Origin: UBA3792 sp964426415
Lineage (GTDB): Bacteria > Bacillota > Clostridia > Christensenellales > CAG-138
Length of the DNA: 64,000 bases
Direction of reading: 5' to 3'
Assembly: GCA_964426415.1 (NCBI GenBank)
Contig: CAYRQM010000003.1
Location: 15,706 to 79,705 of the forward strand
Shown here: positions 43,700 to 52,152 of the stretch, one piece after another
Position numbering within the stretch: position 1 is the first letter of the stretch
Layout: each line of letters begins with the position of its first letter
The notes under the pieces: generated by a model
Database searches by the model: none
What the model saw: the letters and a program-made list of their open reading frames with translations, nothing else
What the model was told of the DNA's origin: nothing
Translations under genes and position numbers: made by a program

Positions 43700-44633
43700 A
43701 GTAGAAATCGTCCGCAGGCAGTGCGCCGCCGACCGATTGCGGGTTCGCATCGAACAAAACGGTCAGCATCGCCGCGACCATTTGCTGCATTTCAACGCCC
43801 GTCTTAAGGCAGATGTTGCAGTTGGGGATTGCCTTTTTCGCAATGGCTTCCTTGCCGATGATGCCCTGTGCCACCACGACGGCTGCCGCGTCCTCCTCGG
43901 TCAGCACGCGATCGGCAGACGCTTTGGCGTCGGTCAGGAACGCGGAAATGACTTCGGGATGCGCTTCGGCATAGTCCTTCCGTGCAATGTACACGCCCTG
44001 CACCAGCTCGGTGTCGTTCCACTTTGCCCAGACGTCGTTGGCGGAAAACGCTACGCGCAGCGTGTCGCTTTGCGCCGTTGCAATGGAGACGTGCGGTTCG
44101 GGCAGCAGCGCCACCTCTACGGAGCCGTCCGCAAGCTTTGCAATCAGGTCGGAATTGTCGGACAGGTATTCCACCTGCACCGCATCGGTCAAGCCCTCTT
44201 TGTCAAGCAGGTATTCCAACACATATTGCGGTGTGGAGCCTTTGCCCGTCGAATAGACGGTCTTGCCCGCCAAATCGGAAATGGAGTTGATCTCGGCATT
44301 GTTGGTCACGAAGTACAGTACGCCAAGCGTGTTGACGGCAAGCACGACGATGTTGCCCTCGGTCTTATTGTACAGCGTCGCAGCCAAATTGACCGGCACG
44401 GCGGCAATGTCCAGCTCGCCGTTGACAATCTGCGCCACGATTTGGTCGGGTGCGGTAAACAGGGAGACGTTGTAGCGATCCGCCTGCTCCGCCATGAGGT
44501 ATGCAGCGCCGACGCCGGTCGGGCCTGCCAAAACCGCCACGTTGGCGGGCGTCGTTTCGGTTGATTTGGGTGTGCAGGCGGCGACGCCAAGCAGCAGTGT
44601 CAGCGCAAGCAGGATGATGATGGTCTTTTTCAT
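43683..44633 (-). CDS. ABC transporter substrate-binding lipoprotein, NitT/TauT type
   Basis: A 316-residue lipoprotein. The signal peptide MKKTIIILLALTLLLGVAAC ends in a lipobox (GVAAC), so Cys20 would be lipidated. The mature part has the NMT1/SsuA-like fold (AYLMAEQADRYNVSLFTAPD, DLAGKTVYSTGKGSTPQYVL, LLPEPHVSIA). Related proteins bind sulfonates, nitrate, thiamine precursors or other small anions; the ligand here is unknown. It overlaps the Crp-family gene by ATGA. Confidence 0.9.
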   Translation of the reverse strand: MKKTIIILLALTLLLGVAACTPKSTETTPANVAVLAGPTGVGAAYLMAEQADRYNVSLFTAPDQIVAQIVNGELDIAAVPVNLAATLYNKTEGNIVVLAVNTLGVLYFVTNNAEINSISDLAGKTVYSTGKGSTPQYVLEYLLDKEGLTDAVQVEYLSDNSDLIAKLADGSVEVALLPEPHVSIATAQSDTLRVAFSANDVWAKWNDTELVQGVYIARKDYAEAHPEVISAFLTDAKASADRVLTEEDAAAVVVAQGIIGKEAIAKKAIPNCNICLKTGVEMQQMVAAMLTVLFDANPQSVGGALPADDFYYASAS

Positions 44634-45304
44634 AGTTCGGGTTCCTCTTCTTTCCTTTGGATGATGATTTTTTTGCCGTCACGGCAAACTTTTCCTTCGG
44701 TGATGAGCGTATCCAATGCACGGTACAGCGTGGCACGGCTGATGCAAAGCGATTCGGACAGGATGGTGTAGCTTGGCGCCGCGTAGACGCCGTTCACCGC
44801 TTCGGATTCGAGAAATGCCAGCAGCTTCGCCGATACAGAATTTTTGGAAAGCGCGTCCAACCGTCGGTTCAAAAAGCGGATGCGGGAATTGAGATAGTGG
44901 AGAAAGTTCGTTAAAACCGATTCCTCCTGCCGCATCAGACGCAATAGCTGCGCTTCGGAGATGCGCAGCACCCGCACATCCGTTCGGCAAACGACGTCGA
45001 TCACATAGCGCAACTCGCCGCCAAACAGCGACGCCGCACCGAACAAATCGTTCCGCTGCAGCGTGCTCATGTGCATCAGCCCGTCCTCCCCCGTGCGAAT
45101 GACGTCCGCCGACCCGCGCAAGATCACCCCTAAAAAATGTGTGGTGGAATCCCGCGTCAGCAAAAAGGCGCCTGAAGGGTAGGCAGAAACCGTGATCGTC
45201 TCCTCCGAAAGCCAAGCGCGTACACGCTCCACATCGACGCCCTGAAAGAGCGCCGTTTCCGTTAGCTGCCGCGCATAGCGCTTTGCGTTGAGAATGTTAT
45301 CCAA
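44630..45304 (-). CDS. Crp/Fnr-family transcriptional regulator
   Basis: A 224-residue regulator. A cyclic-nucleotide-binding-like beta barrel (FLGVILRGSADVIR, then LQRNDLFGAASLFGG) precedes a helix and an HTH (YTILSESLCISRATLYRALD). The open frame extends up to 45409, but the promoter at 45336-45364 places the transcript start near 45329. The first usable in-frame start is then TTG at 45304, giving a normal N-terminus (LDNILNAKRYARQLTETALF). The exact start is uncertain. No Fnr-type cysteine cluster is visible. It probably controls the ABC transporter it is fused to by overlap. Confidence 0.82.
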   Translation of the reverse strand: MDNILNAKRYARQLTETALFQGVDVERVRAWLSEETITVSAYPSGAFLLTRDSTTHFLGVILRGSADVIRTGEDGLMHMSTLQRNDLFGAASLFGGELRYVIDVVCRTDVRVLRISEAQLLRLMRQEESVLTNFLHYLNSRIRFLNRRLDALSKNSVSAKLLAFLESEAVNGVYAAPSYTILSESLCISRATLYRALDTLITEGKVCRDGKKIIIQRKEEEPEL

Positions 45305-45335
45305 ACACGTACATTCCGTTTCATATGATACAGAA

Positions 45336-45387
45336 ATAGTACCATTTATGTTGGCTCTTGTCAAGAGCTTTTGAAAAATGTTATAAT
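45336..45387. promoter_or_regulatory. Divergent promoters of the Crp-ABC operon and maf, sharing one -35
   Basis: Minus strand: TTGACA (45359-45364), 17 bp, TACTAT (45336-45341). Plus strand: TTGTCA (45358-45363), 18 bp, TATAAT (45382-45387). The two -35 boxes are the same seven bases read both ways, inside the palindrome GCTCTTGTCAAGAGC (45354-45368). That palindrome resembles a half-spaced Crp site and may be the regulator's own operator. Confidence 0.72.
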
Positions 45388-45410
45388 GCATCCACAAGGA
45401 GGGATGCAAG

Positions 45411-45986
45411 ATGGAATTGGTATTGGCGTCTCAATCGCCGCGTCGGCGCGAAGTGCTGACTTTGATGGGCATTCCCTACACGGCAGACGTTTGCACCGAG
45501 CCGGAAGCAGCCGATTTGGGCTGTTCCGCCGCGGAGATGGTGCAGCGGCTTGCCTATGACAAGGCAAAAAATGTGTTGCAGCGGCATCCAAGCGCGTGCG
45601 TGCTTGGTTCGGACACGGTGGTGCTGTTGCAGGGCGAAATTTTGGGCAAGCCTCACAGCCCCGACGAGGCGAAAGCCTATCTGCGTCGGATGCAGGGGCA
45701 AAGTCACGATGTTTACACGGGCGTCGCGCTGCTTAAGGCAGACTACACCGACATTCGCTGTGAAGTGACCCATGTGACGTTTCGCCCCATGAGCGAACGG
45801 GAAATCGACTGGTACGTCGGCACGGGCGAACCGCTGGACAAGGCGGGCGCTTACGGCGTGCAGGGGCTTGGCGCGGTGTTTGTGGAGCGCATCGAGGGCA
45901 ATTATTTCAACGTCATCGGCTTGCCCGCGCCCACCGTTTACGACATGCTGAAGCGCGCCAAAATGCTCAAGGAGGATCGCACTTGA
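45411..45986 (+). CDS. maf: Maf family nucleotide pyrophosphatase
   Basis: A 191-residue Maf protein (non-canonical nucleoside triphosphate pyrophosphatase). The signature MELVLASQSPRRREVLTLMG is at the N-terminus. It is followed by KAKNVLQRHPSACVLGSDTV, KPHSPDEAKAYLRRMQGQSH and YGVQGLGAVFVERIEGNYFN. AGGAGG lies upstream, in the loop of a small GCATCC/GGATGC hairpin. It leads a maf-hyp-uvrC operon. Confidence 0.94.
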   Translation: MELVLASQSPRRREVLTLMGIPYTADVCTEPEAADLGCSAAEMVQRLAYDKAKNVLQRHPSACVLGSDTVVLLQGEILGKPHSPDEAKAYLRRMQGQSHDVYTGVALLKADYTDIRCEVTHVTFRPMSEREIDWYVGTGEPLDKAGAYGVQGLGAVFVERIEGNYFNVIGLPAPTVYDMLKRAKMLKEDRT

Positions 45987-46306
45987 TGGAGTTGTTTCTT
46001 GTATTTCTCGCCGCCGCCGTGGTGATTGCGCTGTATGGGCTTCTCACTTGGCTGCCGCAGTGGGCGTTTCTGATGCTGGGCAAAAAGTTAGAGGTGGAGT
46101 TGCTTCAAGAGGGCTATTCCAAGAAAAAGCTCAGCCGCTATTTGGGCGTCACGCTGCTGATTGCCGCAGGCTTGCTGCTGCTTTGCGGCGCGGTGATCTT
46201 CCTTTGGTCGTCGATGCCGTTTTACGCGCCCTTTGTCGTTTCCGGCGCGTGGGCGCTGTTTGCCATCTACCGGCTCAAAAAGCATCCGGAACAAGTCATG
46301 GAATGA
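45986..46306 (+). CDS. Small membrane protein of unknown function
   Basis: A 106-residue protein with three predicted transmembrane helices (about residues 2-28, 50-71, 75-93) around a short polar loop (KKLEVELLQEGYSKKKLSRY). I recognise no family. A TTG one codon upstream is also possible and better spaced from the AAGGAGG. The start overlaps the maf stop, and the stop overlaps the uvrC start by ATGA, so it is expressed with them. Confidence 0.75.
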   Translation: MELFLVFLAAAVVIALYGLLTWLPQWAFLMLGKKLEVELLQEGYSKKKLSRYLGVTLLIAAGLLLLCGAVIFLWSSMPFYAPFVVSGAWALFAIYRLKKHPEQVME

Positions 46307-48135
46307 ACGCTGTCATTGCCGACAAATTAGAGCTGCTTTCCTCCTCCCCCGGCGTCTACAAGATGTTCGACGAACAGGGTGAGGTCATCTATGTCGGGAA
46401 AGCCAAAGTGCTCAAAAACCGTGTGCGGCAATACTTTCAAGTCAACAAAAATCACACGCCCAAAGTGCTTGCCATGATCTCCCACATCGCAGACTTTGAA
46501 ACCATCGAAGTCCACAGCGAGGCGGAAGCGCTTTCTTTGGAAAGCAATCTCATCAAGCAGTTCATGCCCAAATACAACATTCTGCTGAAGGACGACAAGC
46601 AGTTTCCCTATTTTCGGATCGATCTACGGCAAGACTTCCCGCGCATCGACATCGTGCGCCGCGTCAAGCAGGACGGCGCCACCTATTTGGGGCCGTACAT
46701 CGTGGGCGCGTCCGCGCAGGAAGAGCTGCGGCTTGTCTACGACTTGTACCCCATTCGCCACTGCAAAAAGAGCATGGAGCGCGCCATTCATCGGCAGGAG
46801 CGTCCGTGCCTACTGTATCACATCGGCAAATGCTGCGCGCCTTGCAGCGGTGCCGTGACTCGTGCGCAATACCATGCCTATCTGCACGAGATTGTGCGGC
46901 TGTTGGACGGCAAGGCAGACGATCTTTTGCCGCTGCTTGACCAAAAAATGCAGGAAGCCGCCGAAGCGTTGCAATTTGAGCGGGCTGCCATGCTGCGGGA
47001 CAAGCGCAAGGCGCTGTTGGCGCTGCGCGAAAAGCAGGTGGCAATCTCCACCAAAAATCTGCGTGCGGACGTGTTCGCCTGCGAACAGCAGGACGGGAAC
47101 TATGCGGTCTTTGCGCTGTATGTGCGGCACGGCAGCATCGTCGGCACGCACCTGTTCCCCATGACGACGGAGGTGGAAACCGAACCGTCCGATGTGCTGT
47201 ATGCGTTTTTCATGCAGTATTACGGCAATGCCGAAATCGAAATTCCGCCCGTGCTGCTTTGTGCCGCATTGCCCACCGACGCGCCGTATCTTGCCGAATG
47301 GCTTTCGTCGCGCAGCGGGCGAAAGGTGCAGATTCTAAAGCCGCAGCGCGGTGAAAAGCGGCTGTTGACCGATATGGCTTCGCAAAACTGCATCGCTTCT
47401 TTGGAAAAGAACGCCGCGCTGACGCGCCGTGCTTGGGAACGCGACGAAGGCGCCGTCGAACGATTGGCTGCCGCGTTGGACTTGGACACGGTGCCCACGC
47501 GTATCGAATGCTTCGACAACTCGCATCTGATGGGGACGAATACCGTTTCGTCCATGGTGGTGTTCACGAACGGCAAGGCGGACAAGCAAGCCTATCGCCA
47601 CTATCGCATCCGCACCGCGGCGGGCGGCGACGATCTTGCCGCCATGCGCGAAGCGCTTTCGCGCCGCTTTGAAAAGCAGGACGTGCTGCCCGATTTGCTC
47701 ATTTTGGACGGCGGCAAAGAGCAGCTCAAGGTGGGTGTCGAAGTGCTGCGCGAACAAAATCTTTCGCACATTCCCATCTGCGCATTGGCAGAATCCGAGG
47801 AATGGCTCTATTTGCCCAACCGCGACGAACCCATCGTGCTGCCGCGTGCCGACGCAACGCTGCATTTGGTGCAGCGCATCCGCGACGAAGCCCACCGCTT
47901 TGCCATCTCGTACCATCGCAATCTGCGCAGCAAGTCGGCGCTGTACTCGCAGCTGGACAACATCGCGGGCGTAGGCGACAAGCGCAAGCGCGCCCTGTTC
48001 GATGCGTTCTTGACCATCGACGCCATCAAAACGGCAGACGTCAAAAAACTGCTTGCAGTGAAGGGTATGACAAAACCCGTCGCCGAAGCAGTGTATCGGT
48101 ACTTTCATGAAGCGGAACGCGAACCGCAGCGTTAG
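46303..48135 (+). CDS. uvrC: Excinuclease ABC subunit C (UvrC)
   Basis: A 610-residue nuclease for nucleotide excision repair, of normal length. The GIY-YIG domain (SPGVYKMFDEQGEVIYVGKA) makes the 3' incision. A Cys-rich segment (CLLYHIGKCCAPCSGAV) and UVR motif (LQFERAAMLRDKRKALL) follow. The RNase H-like domain (RIECFDNSHLMGTNTVSSMV, then LLILDGGKEQLK) makes the 5' incision, and HhH motifs end the chain (IAGVGDKRKRALFDAF). It starts inside the previous stop and converges on the next gene with 4 nt overlap. Confidence 0.96.
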   Translation: MNAVIADKLELLSSSPGVYKMFDEQGEVIYVGKAKVLKNRVRQYFQVNKNHTPKVLAMISHIADFETIEVHSEAEALSLESNLIKQFMPKYNILLKDDKQFPYFRIDLRQDFPRIDIVRRVKQDGATYLGPYIVGASAQEELRLVYDLYPIRHCKKSMERAIHRQERPCLLYHIGKCCAPCSGAVTRAQYHAYLHEIVRLLDGKADDLLPLLDQKMQEAAEALQFERAAMLRDKRKALLALREKQVAISTKNLRADVFACEQQDGNYAVFALYVRHGSIVGTHLFPMTTEVETEPSDVLYAFFMQYYGNAEIEIPPVLLCAALPTDAPYLAEWLSSRSGRKVQILKPQRGEKRLLTDMASQNCIASLEKNAALTRRAWERDEGAVERLAAALDLDTVPTRIECFDNSHLMGTNTVSSMVVFTNGKADKQAYRHYRIRTAAGGDDLAAMREALSRRFEKQDVLPDLLILDGGKEQLKVGVEVLREQNLSHIPICALAESEEWLYLPNRDEPIVLPRADATLHLVQRIRDEAHRFAISYHRNLRSKSALYSQLDNIAGVGDKRKRALFDAFLTIDAIKTADVKKLLAVKGMTKPVAEAVYRYFHEAEREPQR

Positions 48136-48611
48136 TCCTCTGTTGGGATGTGTTCGCGCAGGTAGGCTTGAATCTCGCTGACGCCGTCGATGGCGAACAG
48201 CGTGTAGCGTGCGCTTTTTGTATTGAGCACCAATGAAGGAAAGAATCGAAAATAGCCCGTGTTGACGTTGACCACGGCGAAGCTGACGATCTCGGAAACG
48301 TCGGCGGAGAACGGCGTGCCGCTGCTCATGCGCGGATTGGGATAGCTGACGCCGTCCAAGCGTTCGCCCTCGATCCGGAGCATGGTGCGCTTCATGGCAG
48401 TTTGCACTTTGAACGACATGATAATCTGCCACATGAAGAACAGAAACAGCACCACAATCGTGATGGATTTCACGCCCAACGTAATCTGCTCGCCGCGAAA
48501 ATAGGGCAAAAGCAGCAGCACAGCCAAAATGGGCAGGCAGACCACATAGACCCACAGGGTGATGCCTGCGTTGAAAATGGTATGTTTGCTTGGTGTAAAT
48601 GTCTGATTCAT
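48132..48611 (-). CDS. Membrane protein of unknown function, PH-like C-terminal domain
   Basis: A 159-residue protein with two transmembrane helices (about residues 15-37 and 46-68). The cytoplasmic beta-rich domain (RTMLRIEGERLDGVSYPNPR, then SEIVSFAVVNVNTGYFRFFP) looks like a PH-type membrane-protein domain. The family is unknown to me. No Shine-Dalgarno precedes the ATG on this strand; a CCTCC lies there instead. The start is therefore doubtful, but codon use and the frame length support a real gene. Confidence 0.65.
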   Translation of the reverse strand: MNQTFTPSKHTIFNAGITLWVYVVCLPILAVLLLLPYFRGEQITLGVKSITIVVLFLFFMWQIIMSFKVQTAMKRTMLRIEGERLDGVSYPNPRMSSGTPFSADVSEIVSFAVVNVNTGYFRFFPSLVLNTKSARYTLFAIDGVSEIQAYLREHIPTED

Positions 48612-48619
48612 ATTAGGAG

Positions 48620-48645
48620 GGGGAGCGCAGAAACGCTCCCCTTTT
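48620..48645 (+). terminator. Hairpin between the membrane-protein gene and the EF-G-like gene
   Basis: GGGGAGCG, loop CAGAAA, CGCTCCCC and TTTT on the plus strand. On the minus strand, which both flanking genes use, no T-run follows. It may still slow transcription from the EF-G-like gene; its assignment is unclear. Confidence 0.45.
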
Positions 48646-48666
48646 GGTTGGTTTGGTGAATGGAGA

Positions 48667-50724
48667 TTACTCGTCGTCTTCGTCTTCGCGCTTGGAAGCT
48701 TCGATGATCTTCTTGGCTTGCTCGGCGGGGACGTCTTCGTAACGGGTGAACTCGCTGCGGAACGAACCGCGTGCCTGCGTCATGGAGCGCAAGTCGGTGG
48801 CGTACTTGAACATCTCGGAAAGCGGCGCTTCCGCCACGATCTCGGTGCCGCCGTTTTGCGGCGTCATGCCCAACATTCTGCCGCGGCGACGGCTGAGGTC
48901 GCCCATGATGTCGCCCACGTTGTCGTTGGGAACCCAGATGTAGAAGGTGTAAATCGGCTCGGTCAACGCGGGATTCGCCTTGGCGCAGGCTGCCTTGTAG
49001 GACAGTCTTGCCGCGCTCTTGAACGCGACTTCTTTGGAGTCGACGGGGTGATACTTGCCGTCGTACAGCGTCGCCTTGATGCCGACCATCGGATAGCCCG
49101 CCAATACGCCGTGCACCATTGCTTCGCGCAGACCCTTTTCGACGGCGGGAATGTATTCCTTGGGGACGACGCCGCCGACGATGGCGTTGACAAACTCGAA
49201 ATCGGTGCCTTCGGGCGCCGGCTCAAACCGCATCTGTACGACGCCGAACTGACCGCTGCCGCCGGATTGCTTTTTGTGCTTGCCTTCGGCTTCCGCCATG
49301 GCGCGAATCGTTTCACGGTACGGGATGCGCGGATCGGACAGCGCCGCTTCGACGTTGTTCTTGTTGCGCAGCTTCGCGCAGGTCACATCGATGTGCATTT
49401 CGCCAAGGCCCCGCAGCAGAACGTCGCCCGTTTCGGGGTTCTTTTCGATTGCCAAGGTGGGATCTTCTTCTAAGAGCTTGTTCAGACCGCTGATGACCTT
49501 ATCGTCTTCACCCTGCTTCTTGGCGGTGATTGCAATGCTGATGCAGGGTTCGGGGAAGTGAATCTTCTCGATGGCGATGACGTCGCTTGCGTCGCACAGC
49601 GTGTCGTTGGTGTTGGTATATTGCAGCTTGGGCAGCGCGCCGATGTCGCCCGCGTTGAGCTTGTCAACGGGGATGGCTTTCTTGCCGCGCAGCATGTTGG
49701 GCGTGGTGGACTTTTCGGTTTTTTCGGCGTCGACGTTGTAAAGGGACGTGGAAAGATCCAGCGTGCCGCGATGCACCTTGATGATGCTTTGCTTGCCGAA
49801 CTGGTCGTTGACCGTCTTGTACACGGAGCAGACCATCTTGCCTTCACGTGTGAGCGCAACTTCGGCGTCGCCCTTAAAGGCTTTGGGCAGCTTTGCATCC
49901 GCCGCGGTGGGCAGATAGTGGATGATGTTGTCCAAAAGGGTGACAACACCGATGTTCTGCACGGCAGACGTGCAGCAAACGGGCGTGATATCGCCGTCCA
50001 ATACGCCCTTCGAAAGACCTTGGAGAATCTCCTCGCGGGAAAGCTCCATCGTCTCGAAGTACTTTTCCATCAGGTCTTCGTCCGCCTCGGCTGCCGCCTC
50101 GGTCAGCTTCTCGTAAAGCGTTTGCGCTTCGGCTTCGAGAGAGGACGGGATTGCAATTTCTTTTTCGGATTTGCCTTCGAAAAGCTTGGCGTTCATGTTG
50201 ATGAGATCGACATAGCCCTTGAACGCGCCTGCTTCCATGATGGGAAGCTGAATCGGCACGACGGAAACGCCGAACTTCTCGTTAATTGCTTCCATCGTCT
50301 TTTCGAAGTTGGCATTTTCACGGTCCATCTGGTTGATGACCATCATGCGCGCCTTTTTTTGTTCTTTGCACATCGCCATGGTCTTTTCAGCGCCCACGGC
50401 AGGGCCCGAAACGGCGCCGACTACGATGAGCGCTGCGTCTGCAAGCGCCATCGCCGCCGTCACTTCGCCATAGAAATCGAAGAAGCCCGGTGCGTCGATC
50501 AGGTTGATCTTGGTGTTTTTCCATTCCAAGGGAGCAAGCCCCATGTTGATGGAGATGGAACGCTTGACCTCTTCCGGATCGAAGTCCGTCGTGGGCGTGT
50601 TGTTCGGGAACCGATCGACCAAGCCTGCGTTGTACAGCATCGCTTCGACCAGTGTGGTCTTGCCTTCGCCGCCATGTCCAAAGACCCCGATGTTGCGAAT
50701 CTCATTCGCGGTGTAGAATTTCAT
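48667..50724 (-). CDS. EF-G-like translational GTPase
   Basis: A 685-residue GTPase with all five EF-G domains. The GTP motifs are GVFGHGGEGKTTLVEAML, DAPGFFDFYGEV (canonical EF-G has DTPGHVDF) and NQMD. These substitutions mark the EF-G-like (FusA2-type) branch found beside the true EF-G in Clostridia. Domain IV (PYRETIRAMAEAEGKHKKQSG, then GSGQFGVVQMRFEP) is intact. The role is unknown; ribosome recycling or stress have been suggested for relatives. Single-gene unit with promoter at 50798-50826. Confidence 0.9.
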   Translation of the reverse strand: MKFYTANEIRNIGVFGHGGEGKTTLVEAMLYNAGLVDRFPNNTPTTDFDPEEVKRSISINMGLAPLEWKNTKINLIDAPGFFDFYGEVTAAMALADAALIVVGAVSGPAVGAEKTMAMCKEQKKARMMVINQMDRENANFEKTMEAINEKFGVSVVPIQLPIMEAGAFKGYVDLINMNAKLFEGKSEKEIAIPSSLEAEAQTLYEKLTEAAAEADEDLMEKYFETMELSREEILQGLSKGVLDGDITPVCCTSAVQNIGVVTLLDNIIHYLPTAADAKLPKAFKGDAEVALTREGKMVCSVYKTVNDQFGKQSIIKVHRGTLDLSTSLYNVDAEKTEKSTTPNMLRGKKAIPVDKLNAGDIGALPKLQYTNTNDTLCDASDVIAIEKIHFPEPCISIAITAKKQGEDDKVISGLNKLLEEDPTLAIEKNPETGDVLLRGLGEMHIDVTCAKLRNKNNVEAALSDPRIPYRETIRAMAEAEGKHKKQSGGSGQFGVVQMRFEPAPEGTDFEFVNAIVGGVVPKEYIPAVEKGLREAMVHGVLAGYPMVGIKATLYDGKYHPVDSKEVAFKSAARLSYKAACAKANPALTEPIYTFYIWVPNDNVGDIMGDLSRRRGRMLGMTPQNGGTEIVAEAPLSEMFKYATDLRSMTQARGSFRSEFTRYEDVPAEQAKKIIEASKREDEDDE

Positions 50725-50797
50725 GTTTGTTCCCCCTGTTGGAATTTCTTCATAATGTTATCCGTCTACACGGATTCAGCCATTTTAGTCAAACATC

Positions 50798-50826
50798 AGT
50801 ATAACAGATAATTTCGTCAGTGTAAA
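50798..50826 (-). promoter_or_regulatory. Promoter of the EF-G-like gene
   Basis: On the minus strand TTTACA (50821-50826), 17 bp, TATACT (50798-50803). The leader is about 65 nt and contains a CCGTGTAGACGG hairpin. Confidence 0.65.
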
Positions 50827-50827
50827 C

Positions 50828-52072
50828 CTAAACTTTCCACGAATTTACATATTCTTGTTGCGTTGTGTTCAATGCATCGATGGAAATGCCCATGGACGCC
50901 AGCTTCTTGCAGGCGACGAATCGGTCGACGTCTTCGGGCACGGCGTACACGCGGGGTTCCTTTTGCGGGTCGATTGCCAATGCGCGTGCGCAAAGCGCCT
51001 GAATGGCGAAGCTCATGTCCATTATCTCGGCGGGATGACCGTCGCCCGACGCCAAATTGACCAGCCGCCCTTCGGCAAGCACATAGAGCCAACGTCCGTT
51101 TGCCATGCGATAACCGTCGATGTTCGGCTTCATGCGGCGCGTTTCCACGGCGATTTCTTGCAAGCGTTTGACGTCCACTTCGACGTCGAAATGACCCGCG
51201 TTGCAAAGGATGGCGCCGTTTGGCATGGCAAGCATGTGCGATTCCGTGATGACGTCGCGCATCCCCGTGACCGTGATAAACAGGTTGCCGCGCTGTGCCG
51301 CCTCTGCCATCGGCAGGACTTCGAACCCGTCCATCACCGCTTCGATTGCCTTAACCGGGTCGATCTCGGTGACGATGACCTTTGCACCAAGCCCCTTTGC
51401 CCGCATGGCGACGCCTTTGCCGCACCAGCCGTAGCCTGCCACCACCACGGTTTTGCCCGCCACGATGAGGTTGGTGGTGCGGTCGATGCCGTCGAACACG
51501 GACTGCCCCGTGCCGTAGCGGTTGTCGAACAGGTGCTTGCACATGGCGTCGTTCACGTCGTACATGGGAAAGCGCAGCGCGCCGTCGCGCTCCATTGCCA
51601 AAAGCCGATGAATGCCCGTGGTGGTTTCTTCACAGCCGCCGCGAATCTTTGGAATGAGATGCGGCAAGGCGGTGTGCAGCGTGGAAACCAAGTCGCCGCC
51701 GTCGTCGATGATGAGATCCGGCTCGGTCGACAACACGGCATGGATGCACGATTCGTATTCTTGTGCCGAGGCGCCGTGCAGCGCGTACACGCGCATCCCG
51801 CCGTGTGCAAGCGCCGCCGCCACATCGTCCTGTGTGGAAAGCGGATTGCTGCCCGTCACGACCATTTCGGCGCCGCCCGCCTGCAGCACGCGGCACAGAT
51901 ACGCCGTCTTTGCCTCCAGATGGACGGAAAGGGCGATGCGAAGCCCCGAAAACGGCTGTTCTTGCATAAAATCCTGCTCGATGCAGGCAAGGATCGGCAT
52001 ATTGCGCTTGACCCATTCAATCTTGTCTTCGCCCGACGGGTACAGCGTCAAATCGCGGATGCGGCTCTCCAT
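50828..52072 (-). CDS. ahcY: Adenosylhomocysteinase
   Basis: A 414-residue enzyme that hydrolyses S-adenosylhomocysteine, product of methyl transfer. The NAD-binding site is GYGWCGKGVAMRAKGLGAKV. Substrate motifs are HLEAKTAYLC, DDGGDLVSTLH, EETTTGIHRL and DNRYGTGQSVFDGI. The C-terminus is shorter than in eukaryotic-type enzymes, typical of the compact bacterial/archaeal class. It stands alone under a perfect sigma-A promoter. The miaB and other SAM methyl reactions make its substrate. Confidence 0.95.
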   Translation of the reverse strand: MESRIRDLTLYPSGEDKIEWVKRNMPILACIEQDFMQEQPFSGLRIALSVHLEAKTAYLCRVLQAGGAEMVVTGSNPLSTQDDVAAALAHGGMRVYALHGASAQEYESCIHAVLSTEPDLIIDDGGDLVSTLHTALPHLIPKIRGGCEETTTGIHRLLAMERDGALRFPMYDVNDAMCKHLFDNRYGTGQSVFDGIDRTTNLIVAGKTVVVAGYGWCGKGVAMRAKGLGAKVIVTEIDPVKAIEAVMDGFEVLPMAEAAQRGNLFITVTGMRDVITESHMLAMPNGAILCNAGHFDVEVDVKRLQEIAVETRRMKPNIDGYRMANGRWLYVLAEGRLVNLASGDGHPAEIMDMSFAIQALCARALAIDPQKEPRVYAVPEDVDRFVACKKLASMGISIDALNTTQQEYVNSWKV

Positions 52073-52095
52073 AAAAGTCCTCGCTTTTTTCTTTC

Positions 52096-52146
52096 ATTAT
52101 AGCAAGCAAATAGGGCATTGTCAAAGGCGCAAATGTTTGCTAAACT
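52096..52146. promoter_or_regulatory. Divergent promoters of ahcY and the ThiF-like gene, sharing one -35
   Basis: Minus strand: TTGACA (52119-52124), 17 bp, TATAAT (52096-52101). Plus strand: TTGTCA (52118-52123), 17 bp, TAAACT (52141-52146). Both -35 boxes lie in the same TTGTCAA. The plus-strand start of transcription falls on the ThiF-like ATG at 52153. Confidence 0.78.
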
Positions 52147-52152
52147 AAAGCC

